From NCBI GenBank assembly GCA_046160045.1, contig JBJXGR010000369.1, forward strand, positions 1 to 57,629: 57,629 nucleotides of DNA, given 5' to 3'. Position 1 is the first letter of the stretch. Each line of letters begins with the position of its first letter. A program made the translations under genes and the position numbers. Of the stretch, positions 9,295 through 16,343 are shown one piece after another. The notes beneath the pieces were generated by a model. The model was not told the DNA's origin. It saw only the letters and a list, made by a program, of their open reading frames with translations, and did no database searches. This DNA is from CAZGUX01 sp046160045. GTDB lineage: Bacteria > Acidobacteriota > Terriglobia > Bryobacterales > Bryobacteraceae.

Positions 9295-10633
9295 ACGAAT
9301 CACTCCTCAGCTACTACTCGCATCCACCGTCCTGACGCCGGGTCTTCTTCTCTCGGTGCTGGGGCTCGGGTGGATGGTGGGCTGGACTCCCCGCGAATCG
9401 ACGATTGCCAGGTCGGCGAAGCTTGCCTATGGGTTCGCCACGGTGACCGTTTTCGCATTGCTCGCATCCATGTGGTCCGCGGGCTTGCATTCGATCAGCG
9501 CCGGGAAAGGTAGCTGGTATGCGGTCAATCAATTTGAAATACCGCTGGTCTTATTTGTCGACCGGTTATCCCTCCCCTTGATCGCCTTGACCGTGATCCT
9601 GGTGGGTCTGGTGGTTGTGTTTTCCGAAACGTATCTGCATCGGGACCCGGGCTTTCACCGCTTCTTCGTACTTCTCCATCTGTTCGCGTTCGGGGCGTTG
9701 CTGGTGTTTAGCGCCGGCTCCTTCGATCTGCTGATTGGCGGATGGGAGCTGATTTGCGTCTCGTCCGCGCTGCTCGTAGCGTTTTTCCAACAGCGGCCGG
9801 AACCCGCGCGTAGCGCGATTCGCGTATTCCTGACGTACCGGATCTGCGACACCGGCCTCATGATCGGAGCGTTCGTCCTGCATCACCTGGCCGGCTCCAC
9901 TCTCTACACCTCCGTGTTCAGCAATTCATGGCCCACGCAGTCATCGGTGATGACCGGCGGAAGCGCCACGCTCATCGGCCTTCTGTTCCTCTTCGCTGCC
10001 ATGGGCAAATCCGCGCAAGTTCCCTTTTCCGGTTGGATGCCCCGTGCCATGGAAGGCCCCACGCCGTCGAGCGCCATCTTTTATGGGGCGATTTCGGTGC
10101 ACGTGGGAGCGTACCTGCTGTTGCGGGCCCAGCCCTTGCTGGCCGCCTCTCCCATTGCCAGTGCCGCCGTGATCGCGGTCGGCGCTCTCAGCGCCATCCA
10201 CGGAACCATCGTGGCCAGGGCCTGTACCGACGCCAAAACCTCACTGGCCTATTCCTCCATCTCGCAACTGGGATTGATCTTCGTCGAAATCGGCCTCGGA
10301 CTGCCGTGGCTGGCCCTGATCCACATCGCCGGGCACGCCGTTGTCCGGACTCTACAGTTTTTGAAAGCGCCCTCGGCCTTGCACGAGTTCCACGAACTTC
10401 ACGCGGCCGCCGGCGGGCACCTCGCGAGAACCGGAGCGCACTTCGAGAGGCTGTTGCCCGCCCCCGTGCAGGTCTGGCTGTATCGTTTCGCGCTCGATCG
10501 CGGCCATCACGACGCGGTTCTGGACCTTTTCGCGGCTCGCGTCGTCAGGCGTCTTGCCCTGAGCATGGCATCGCTGGAACGACGCTTGAGCGGCCCGCGC
10601 GCACCGCGGGCGGAACGAGGTTGGAATGGCTGA
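9287..10633 (+). CDS. dabB: DabB-like proton-conducting membrane subunit (NuoL/MrpA family)
   Basis: An inner-membrane protein of the proton-antiporter (Proton_antipo_M) family, about 448 residues from TTG 9287 (MFERITPQLLLAS), which overlaps the dabA stop by 8 bp; an earlier TTG at 9260 is also possible. The conserved channel residues of NuoL-type subunits are visible: Glu in GGWELICVSSALL, Lys in AMGKSAQVPFSGWMP followed by AMEGPTPSSA, and Lys in CTDAKTSLAYSSISQLG. The charged tail (WLYRFALDRGHHDAVLDL) is typical of DabB. It should couple proton flux to DabA. It is shorter than NuoL, lacking several C-terminal helices, which may be supplied by the next gene. Confidence 0.88.
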   Translation: MFERITPQLLLASTVLTPGLLLSVLGLGWMVGWTPRESTIARSAKLAYGFATVTVFALLASMWSAGLHSISAGKGSWYAVNQFEIPLVLFVDRLSLPLIALTVILVGLVVVFSETYLHRDPGFHRFFVLLHLFAFGALLVFSAGSFDLLIGGWELICVSSALLVAFFQQRPEPARSAIRVFLTYRICDTGLMIGAFVLHHLAGSTLYTSVFSNSWPTQSSVMTGGSATLIGLLFLFAAMGKSAQVPFSGWMPRAMEGPTPSSAIFYGAISVHVGAYLLLRAQPLLAASPIASAAVIAVGALSAIHGTIVARACTDAKTSLAYSSISQLGLIFVEIGLGLPWLALIHIAGHAVVRTLQFLKAPSALHEFHELHAAAGGHLARTGAHFERLLPAPVQVWLYRFALDRGHHDAVLDLFAARVVRRLALSMASLERRLSGPRAPRAERGWNG

Positions 10634-12038
10634 GTCCACGGCGCCGATTCTCGCGATCGCGATCGCTCTGCCGCTGGCCGCGGCGTTCTCGAGCGCCCTT
10701 CCGAAGGCGCGAAGCATTGCCGCGGGAGCGCTCGGGGTCACCCTGGTTCTGCTATTGGGGGTGGTGCGGCAAGCGCTGGCGGCCGGCGGAAGCGTCGCTG
10801 CCGATCCTTGGAAGCTTCCCTCACTTAGGGCCGGTGAATCCTGGTTGATGGCCGACGGGCTGAATGCTGTACCGATGGCGTTATTTGTCGCGATCGCCCT
10901 GGTCACGGTCATCGTCGCGCCACGCCGTGACGTGAATCGCGCCTTCCTGATCAGCCTGTTAACGCTGACCTCCGCGACGCTGGCCGTGTACGCCGCCGCC
11001 AATCTGGCGGTGTTCCTTGCCGGCTGGATTGCGTCGATGATGCCGCTTATCCTGCGGCCGGCGAACGCACCTTACCGCCGTCCGCCTGTCTTCGTTTTTG
11101 CCGCCAGTGCCCTGTTGCTCGCGGTCGCTCTAATCCTGATTGCAGCCGCTGACACCGCTGCACCGCATGGCACGATGGGCGGTTGGCCTTTCGCTCTGGT
11201 GGTCCTGGCCGCCATCCTTCGGGAGTGTCTCTTTCCCTTTCATTGGGCCTCGGTTTCCCTGTTCGATGACCGGCCGGTTCTGCTTGCCGCGCTGCTCGGG
11301 AATTCGCACCTTGGCGTCTTCCTGATCGCCCGAGTGGCCATGCCTTTGTTTCCCGAGATCGCCGCGGGCGCCCTGCCGTGGTTGGGCGGCATGGCTCTAT
11401 TCACGTCGCTCTATACGGCAGTACTCGGAATCGTGGAACGGGAACCTCGGCGGCTTCTCGCGCTGTTGATCGCCAGCCAGTCTTCCGCGCTGCTGGCCGG
11501 GTTGGCCACGGCCAGTCACGAAGGAGTCGCGGGGGCATTGATGCAGTGGATTGTCCTTGCAGTTTCCTCCACCGTTCTGATCGCCGTCTATCGAAGTCTG
11601 GAAGTACGGATCGACCGGCCTTTCGGCGGCAGCGGTTTCATGGGTCTTGCCTCGAGCATGCCGAGGCTGGCCGTGTTCTTCGCCGTCGCCGGCCTGACGA
11701 TGGTTGGACTGCCGGGCACTCTCGGCTTTGCGGGCGAAGACCTGCTGCTTCATGGCGTGCTTGCCGGCTATTCGTGGTGGGGGGCCGCGCTGCCGCTGGC
11801 GATCGCCTTGAATGCCTACCATGTCTTCAGGCTGTTCGCCCGGCTATTCCTGGGGAAAGACGAAGTCACCAGATACACCGCCGCCGATGCGCTGCCACGC
11901 GAACGCTGGGCGTTGTCGGCCTGTCTCGCCTTCCTCGTCTGGGGAGGACTGGTTCCGAAGCAAGTGGTTTCCCTGCAAGCTCACGCCACAGGCGCCCTCG
12001 TGCGCACCATCGGCTTAAGCCCGGACGGCCATCGCTAA
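10626..12038 (+). CDS. Second NuoL/M-like membrane subunit of the dab operon, channel residues altered
   Basis: A 470-residue polytopic membrane protein overlapping the previous gene by 8 bp (ATGGCTGA), so it is almost certainly co-translated. Its overall organisation and C-terminal half match antiporter-like complex I subunits (GLTMVGLPGTLGFAGEDLLLHG, ALNAYHVFRLFARLFLG). The residues that define the proton path are changed. The first-half glutamate motif reads GWIASMMPLILR. The Lys of GKSAQVP is replaced in AILRECLFPFHW. The DAKTSLAY equivalent reads EPRRLLALLIASQSS. It therefore looks like a structural or regulatory partner, or a membrane half that complements the short DabB. No other complex I gene is nearby, which argues against a respiratory role. 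Confidence 0.8.
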   Translation: MAESTAPILAIAIALPLAAAFSSALPKARSIAAGALGVTLVLLLGVVRQALAAGGSVAADPWKLPSLRAGESWLMADGLNAVPMALFVAIALVTVIVAPRRDVNRAFLISLLTLTSATLAVYAAANLAVFLAGWIASMMPLILRPANAPYRRPPVFVFAASALLLAVALILIAAADTAAPHGTMGGWPFALVVLAAILRECLFPFHWASVSLFDDRPVLLAALLGNSHLGVFLIARVAMPLFPEIAAGALPWLGGMALFTSLYTAVLGIVEREPRRLLALLIASQSSALLAGLATASHEGVAGALMQWIVLAVSSTVLIAVYRSLEVRIDRPFGGSGFMGLASSMPRLAVFFAVAGLTMVGLPGTLGFAGEDLLLHGVLAGYSWWGAALPLAIALNAYHVFRLFARLFLGKDEVTRYTAADALPRERWALSACLAFLVWGGLVPKQVVSLQAHATGALVRTIGLSPDGHR

Positions 12039-12055
12039 GTTGCCATCGTGGCAAC
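12039..12055. promoter_or_regulatory. Perfect inverted repeat between dab operon and sensor kinase
   Basis: GTTGCCA-TCG-TGGCAAC is a perfect 7-bp inverted repeat with a 3-bp centre, filling most of the 25-bp gap between the dab stop (12036-12038) and the kinase start (12064). No T-run follows, so it is not a standard intrinsic terminator. It could be an mRNA hairpin that sets relative expression, or an operator half-site pair. Confidence 0.45.
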
Positions 12056-12063
12056 ATAGAACC

Positions 12064-13356
12064 ATGGGAGAGAGTGGAAGCCAGCGCCGGGCGCCTCTTC
12101 TTCCCGTCCTGATTGCGGGCTTCTCGCTGCTCGTGCTGATGCTGGTGGCCTCCGTCTATATCGAAATCAGTGCCATCCACTCCACGGAATCCGGCGCGGC
12201 GCGCCTGGTCGAAGGACAGCGTTCCACCCTGCGTTTGATCGACGCGATTCAGCGGGAGGAGGATAGCCTCAGCGCCGTATTCTATGAGTTGGCCGCCAAT
12301 CCGAATCCTGGGAACCAGGCGGACCTGCTGAAAAGACTGGAAACCCTCGAGCAGGCGATCCGCCGCACCATCGACGCGGGGCTTCTGTCGGGCGATCCGA
12401 AGCTGTGGACCGGTGTAAAAGACAGTGTTGAGCAATTCATCGCCGAAGGACGTGCCGTCCTTCGGTCCCGGAAGGCTCCGCCGGTCACTTTCTTTCGCAG
12501 TCACGAGGCTCTGATCAGCTCATTGGGCGCCCTGGCCGCCAGTAGCTTCGATACGGCCGCCCAGGCGCAGGTCGAAGAGCGGGAGGGTTCGCGCGAGCGG
12601 GTCCGGTATTCTCTGATTTTGCTGGGATTGGCGCTGGCCACCGCTCTTGCAGGAGCCGTGCTTACTGTGCGCATCGTCATTCAGATGTTCCGGCGGCAGC
12701 AGTGGCAGACTTTGGAACTGTCGCGCCTTTCTTCTCGCGCCATGGCGGACCAGGAAGAAACGGCTCGTCGCTTTTCGAGAGAGATGCACGATGAATTTGG
12801 CCAGACCTTGAGCGCCCTTGAGGCCAACCTCGTGACCATGCACAATGCGCAACAGTATCATCCCGTTCGCATGGAGGATTGCCTGGCGCTCGTCAAGAAC
12901 GCCATTGAGAATACCCGCGACCTCTCGCAGTTATTGCGGCCCAGCATCCTTGACGATTTCGGTCTGAATGCCGGCCTCCGCTGGCTGGCCGACGGTTTTT
13001 CGCAGCGAACCGGGATCCAGGTGGATTATTCCTCTTCACTTGAAGACCGTCAGGACGGCGAAACCGAAACTCAATTGTTCCGCATCGCGCAGGAAGCCCT
13101 GACGAATGTGGGGCGTCACGCCAACGCAACCGCCGTTCGGATGCAGTTGACCTCAGACGCTGGCCATGTGGGTTTGACCATATCCGACAATGGTGAAGGA
13201 ATCAGAGGCAGCGGCCAGAGGAAGGGGCTTGGGCTGGTCGGCATGCGCGCCCGGGCGAGGGCCTCGGGTGGTACCTTAAGCTTGGAGTCGACTCCAGGCA
13301 AAGGCGTAACCATTGTCGTGAGACTCCCGCTGACCCGAAAATCGGATGCCGCGTAA
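12064..13356 (+). CDS. NarL-type sensor histidine kinase (HisKA_3 + HATPase)
   Basis: A membrane-bound sensor kinase of about 430 residues from ATG 12064. One hydrophobic segment near the N-terminus (about 11-34) and one at about 182-205 bracket a roughly 145-residue extracytoplasmic helical region with no recognised ligand domain. The HisKA_3 dimerisation box (FSREMHDEFGQTLSAL) carries the phospho-acceptor His242. The HATPase follows, with N box (AQEALTNVGRHANAT), G1 (ISDNGEGI) and G2 (KGLGLVGMRARA). The 3' end overlaps the response-regulator start by 11 bp, so the two form a cognate pair. Adjacency to the dab genes suggests sensing of CO2/HCO3-, pH or membrane energy state; that is inference. 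Confidence 0.9.
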   Translation: MGESGSQRRAPLLPVLIAGFSLLVLMLVASVYIEISAIHSTESGAARLVEGQRSTLRLIDAIQREEDSLSAVFYELAANPNPGNQADLLKRLETLEQAIRRTIDAGLLSGDPKLWTGVKDSVEQFIAEGRAVLRSRKAPPVTFFRSHEALISSLGALAASSFDTAAQAQVEEREGSRERVRYSLILLGLALATALAGAVLTVRIVIQMFRRQQWQTLELSRLSSRAMADQEETARRFSREMHDEFGQTLSALEANLVTMHNAQQYHPVRMEDCLALVKNAIENTRDLSQLLRPSILDDFGLNAGLRWLADGFSQRTGIQVDYSSSLEDRQDGETETQLFRIAQEALTNVGRHANATAVRMQLTSDAGHVGLTISDNGEGIRGSGQRKGLGLVGMRARARASGGTLSLESTPGKGVTIVVRLPLTRKSDAA

Positions 13357-13981
13357 ACTTCGAATCGTATTGGCCGACGACCACGCCGTGGTCCGTAAGG
13401 GATTCAGGTTGATCTTGAACCAGGTGCCCGACCTGGAAGTGGTCGCCGAGGCCGGCAATGGCCCGGAAGCTGTGCGTCTGGCAATGGAGTTGCGGCCGGA
13501 CGTGCTGATCATGGACATCGCCATGCCGGAGATGAATGGCGTCGAAGCCACGCGCCGGATTCGCGAGAACTGCCCCGATTGCCAGATTCTGATCCTGAGC
13601 ATGCACAAAGATTCTGTATATGTGCGCGAGTCCCTGCGCGCCGGCGCGCGCGGCTATCTGTTGAAGGAGTCGATTGACGAGGATCTGCTTCGCGCGGTTC
13701 GGGCGGTGGCCGCGGGCGACGCATTCCTGAGTCCGGAAGTTTCCCGCACCGTCCTCGACGATTACCAGCAGACGACAGACCCTTTCGATCTGCTGACGGC
13801 AAGAGAACGCGAGGTCCTGCAACTGCTGGCGGACGGCAAAGTGGCGAAAGAAGTGGCGACCGCTCTCGATGTCAGCGTCTTCACGGTGGACGCGCATCGC
13901 GGCCGCATCATGAAGAAACTGGGCTTACGCAGTTCCACCGAACTGGTGAAGTTCGCAATGAGAAAAGGATTGATCCGCTAG
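13346..13981 (+). CDS. NarL/FixJ-family response regulator
   Basis: A 211-residue two-domain regulator. The receiver (1-120) has the acidic pair D11/D12, phospho-acceptor D57 in VLIMDIAMP, the Thr/Ser position in ILILSMHKDS and the Lys in GYLLKES. The C-terminal LuxR-type helix-turn-helix (about 150-205) reads LTAREREVLQLLADG through STELVKFA. The start overlaps the kinase gene by 11 bp. It is likely a DNA-binding activator phosphorylated by the adjacent kinase; likely targets are the dab operon itself and the divergent SulP gene. Confidence 0.93.
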   Translation: MPRKLRIVLADDHAVVRKGFRLILNQVPDLEVVAEAGNGPEAVRLAMELRPDVLIMDIAMPEMNGVEATRRIRENCPDCQILILSMHKDSVYVRESLRAGARGYLLKESIDEDLLRAVRAVAAGDAFLSPEVSRTVLDDYQQTTDPFDLLTAREREVLQLLADGKVAKEVATALDVSVFTVDAHRGRIMKKLGLRSSTELVKFAMRKGLIR

Positions 13982-13997
13982 CCGGATCTGTCCTCGT

Positions 13998-14033
13998 CGC
14001 GGCCTTTCAGGCCGCGGCGCGCTCTAGCGCGCC
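13998..14033 (+). terminator. Double hairpin after the response regulator
   Basis: Two abutting perfect GC-rich inverted repeats follow the regulator stop. CGCGGCCT-ttc-AGGCCGCG spans 13998-14016. GGCGCGCT-ct-AGCGCGCC spans 14016-14033 and shares one base with the first. A T-containing tract (gtttctacatttt) follows about 8 bp later but is not contiguous. This probably ends the dab-kinase-regulator transcript and may also act on the leftward remnant gene downstream. Confidence 0.55.
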
Positions 14034-14127
14034 CATCGAGTTTCTACATTTTCGGCGCGCGTTTCTTACAGGTCTCGACGGCCAGCCGAAAAGTATAGAC
14101 TTGAGCCACGGAACGTTCCTCCCCCGC

Positions 14128-14226
14128 TCAAGGCGCGAAGAAACCATTAATGTCGAGAATCACATCCGTCGTATGCGATACATACACGCTGATCGCGCCA
14201 TTGGTTCCCGCCGGGGCTACCGGATA
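14128..14226 (-). pseudogene. 3' remnant of an acidobacterial secreted Ig-like protein
   Basis: On the minus strand the last 33 codons before a TGA stop read GYPVAPAGTNGAISVYVS then HTTDVILDINGFFAP. This matches the usual C-terminus of large secreted acidobacterial repeat proteins (pattern ...VPAG.NGAVSVFVSD.TDV.LDINGYF.P). Upstream of these residues the frame turns into the antisense of the radical SAM gene and no longer looks like that family, so only the tail survives. It appears truncated by whatever brought in the radical SAM gene. Exact left and right borders of the homology are uncertain by a few codons. Confidence 0.6.
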
Positions 14227-14277
14227 ACCTGCCCAGGAATCTCTTGACAAAAGGCGAAGACAAAGCGAAGATAATGC

Positions 14278-15315
14278 ATGCTGGTCGGTATCGCCAAAAT
14301 GGCGGCGGAAAGCCCGCGGCTCGAAGCCAAGCGGACGGTGGAGTACTTCGAACTGCCCGCTCGCAGCATCGTCAACCGCGTGGAGAACTTGCGCTTCTTC
14401 CGCTGGGCGATCAACCCGTACCGCGGATGCGAGTTCGGCTGCCACTACTGCTACGCGCGCTACACCCATGAGTTCATGGAACTGCGGGAGACGCGGGAGT
14501 TCGAAGACAAGATCTTCGCCAAGGGAGCGGTTGGGCCCTTGCTGCGGCGAGACTTGGCAAAGGTGCCGCGCGGCGACGTCATCGCGATCGGGACGGCCAC
14601 CGATCCCTACCAGCCGGCCGAGCGGCGGTTCGGGCGGACGCGCGAGATCCTGGAAGTCTTCGCGGAAGATCGCGGGCGGACCCTGTCGATCACCACGAAA
14701 TCGGACCTGGCGGCGCGGGACATCGACGTCCTGCGGCGCATCGGAGAGAGAAATGTCGTATCGGTGACCATGACCGTCACGACCGTAGATACGGAGTTGG
14801 CGCGCGCGCTGGAGCCGAGAGCGCCACGGCCGGATTTGCGGCTCGCCGCGCTCGATCAACTCGCCCGCGCGGGGATCGCCGCGGGGGTCTTCAGCGCGCC
14901 CGTGATGCCGTTGATCAACGACAGCGAACGCCAGCTCGAGGCCGTGGCCCGCGCGGCCAAGTCGGCGGGCGCGACGTTCTGGGGCGCCAACGTGCTCTTC
15001 CTCTCGTCGAGCGCGCAGAAGGCGTTCTTTCCCTTTCTCGAGGAACGATACCCGAGGCTCGTGAAGCGCTACCGCGACTGGTTTTCGCGGGCCATGTATC
15101 TGCGAGGCGGCTATCCGGAGCAGATCCGGGCGCGAGTGGCTGCGCTGCGGGCACGGGTCGGGTTGCTGCCCGAGCGCATCGGCCACGCTCCGCAGGCCGA
15201 AGAGCAGTTGCTGTTGTTCCCCGAGCCTACGGAAGCAGCACCGACTTTCCCGACCGCCACTGCCGAACGGTTTCGAGCGCCTGGTTTGCCTCGGCGAGTG
15301 GGAACCTGTGCGTGA
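14278..15315 (+). CDS. Radical SAM protein, spore-photoproduct-lyase-like (Rv2578c type)
   Basis: A radical SAM enzyme of 345 residues from ATG 14278 (338 from ATG 14299). The [4Fe-4S] motif is CX3CX2C (C51-EFG-C55-HY-C58), preceded by FFRWAINPYRG and followed by YARYTHEF, as in SPL-like proteins. Later features are IGTATDPYQPAERRFGRTR and LSITTKSDL. The reaction is unknown; relatives are named for spore photoproduct lyase but occur in non-sporulating bacteria. TTGACA at 14244-14249 and GATAAT at 14270-14275 could be a promoter, although the spacing is 20 bp; if it is used, ATG 14299 is the better start. The last ~30 residues are antisense to the end of the convergent dehydrogenase. Confidence 0.85.
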   Translation: MLVGIAKMAAESPRLEAKRTVEYFELPARSIVNRVENLRFFRWAINPYRGCEFGCHYCYARYTHEFMELRETREFEDKIFAKGAVGPLLRRDLAKVPRGDVIAIGTATDPYQPAERRFGRTREILEVFAEDRGRTLSITTKSDLAARDIDVLRRIGERNVVSVTMTVTTVDTELARALEPRAPRPDLRLAALDQLARAGIAAGVFSAPVMPLINDSERQLEAVARAAKSAGATFWGANVLFLSSSAQKAFFPFLEERYPRLVKRYRDWFSRAMYLRGGYPEQIRARVAALRARVGLLPERIGHAPQAEEQLLLFPEPTEAAPTFPTATAERFRAPGLPRRVGTCA

Positions 15316-16324
15316 TCTCGGAAGCGAAGAGCTCCTTCCACGGCGAGCCTGCCAGCAGGCGCAGGGCGCGGTCGACGTGACGCGGTTCAAAGCCCCAGGA
15401 CCCGATCAGTTGAAGCTGTTTGCGCGTGACGATGTGGGGATTGAACGAAATCTCCCCCGCGTCGGCGTATTGGCCGAGCACCAGGAAGCGCGCGCCGTCG
15501 CGGCAGAAATGGAGCCCTTCATTGACGGCGGCGGGATGACCGGCGCACTCGATCACGGCGTCGGCGCCGTAGGGGCCCGTCTCGGCAAGGACGGCGCGCC
15601 GCCGTTCGAGCGGGTCGGGGACCTCGTCGATGTCGATCGTGGCGGCGGCGCCGAATTCCCGCGCCAGGGCCAGGCGATGCGCCGGGCCGCCCACCATGAT
15701 GATCCGCGACGCTCCGGACTGCCTGGCGATGGCCAGCGCGCCGAGTCCCACGGGCCCCGCGCCCTGCACCACGACCACGTCGCCCCATTCCACCGGTCCG
15801 CGCTCCAGGCCGTGAATCGCGGTGACCAATCCGCAGCCCGCCCCGATCACGGCATCGGTCGGAAGGTCTTCCGGCAGGCGGAAGATCGCGGTGCCGGCGC
15901 GGAGATGAATCTGCCGCGCATAGCCGCCTCGCAAATGCGGCGGTTCCGACGCGGGGTAGGAGATACCGTAAGCTTTGCGCGAGACGCAGCGCGTGGGCTG
16001 CTTCTTCTGCCGGCAGTAAAAACACGTGCCGCACACAATGGAACTGGCCCAGGTGATCCGGTCGCCCACCTGGAGCGGCCCGCCCCGCCAGTCGGTGTCG
16101 AGGCCGCGGCCGAGAGACACAAGGCGGCCCACGGTTTCATGCCCCAGCACGACTGGAAGCTGAATCGGCAATTGCCCCAGCCAGAGATGGACATCGGTTC
16201 CGCAGATGCCGGCCATCTCCACGTCCACCAGCGCCTCGCCCGGATCGAGCGAAGTGATCTCGGGATAGTCACGGATCTCGAGCGGCTGCTCGAAGGCGGC
16301 CAACACCGCGGCTTGGACAGGCAT
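15227..16324 (-). CDS. Zinc-dependent medium-chain alcohol/polyol dehydrogenase
   Basis: A 365-residue MDR-family NAD(P)-dependent dehydrogenase. It carries the catalytic-zinc residues C41 (GICGTDVH) and H62/E63 (LGHETVGR), the structural-zinc lobe (VCGTCFYCRQKKQPTRC) and the Rossmann glycine motif (VVQGAGPVGLGAL). ATG 16324 is chosen because it starts the conserved N-terminal strand; upstream codons overlap the end of the next gene and do not fit the family. The substrate is unknown. Its last 89 bp overlap the 3' end of the radical SAM gene on the other strand. It starts 19 bp after the MscS stop, so it may share that transcript. Confidence 0.88.
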   Translation of the reverse strand: MPVQAAVLAAFEQPLEIRDYPEITSLDPGEALVDVEMAGICGTDVHLWLGQLPIQLPVVLGHETVGRLVSLGRGLDTDWRGGPLQVGDRITWASSIVCGTCFYCRQKKQPTRCVSRKAYGISYPASEPPHLRGGYARQIHLRAGTAIFRLPEDLPTDAVIGAGCGLVTAIHGLERGPVEWGDVVVVQGAGPVGLGALAIARQSGASRIIMVGGPAHRLALAREFGAAATIDIDEVPDPLERRRAVLAETGPYGADAVIECAGHPAAVNEGLHFCRDGARFLVLGQYADAGEISFNPHIVTRKQLQLIGSWGFEPRHVDRALRLLAGSPWKELFASEITHRFPLAEANQALETVRQWRSGKSVLLP

Positions 16325-16343
16325 GCTCTCGATTCTAACGTGA

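Noticed and set aside
7840..9303. Long leftward open frame (487 codons) antisense to dabA
   Set aside because: Dense GC codon bias opens the reverse frame; the translation has no family motif, while the forward frame is a full DabA with its zinc ligands.
9287..12038. Respiratory complex I or Mrp antiporter fragment
   Set aside because: No other nuo or mrp gene is present and both proteins are coupled to dabA, so a DAB role fits better.
6343..13981. Carboxysome or Calvin-cycle locus
   Set aside because: No RuBisCO, phosphoribulokinase or shell-protein gene was seen; only inorganic-carbon uptake genes are present.
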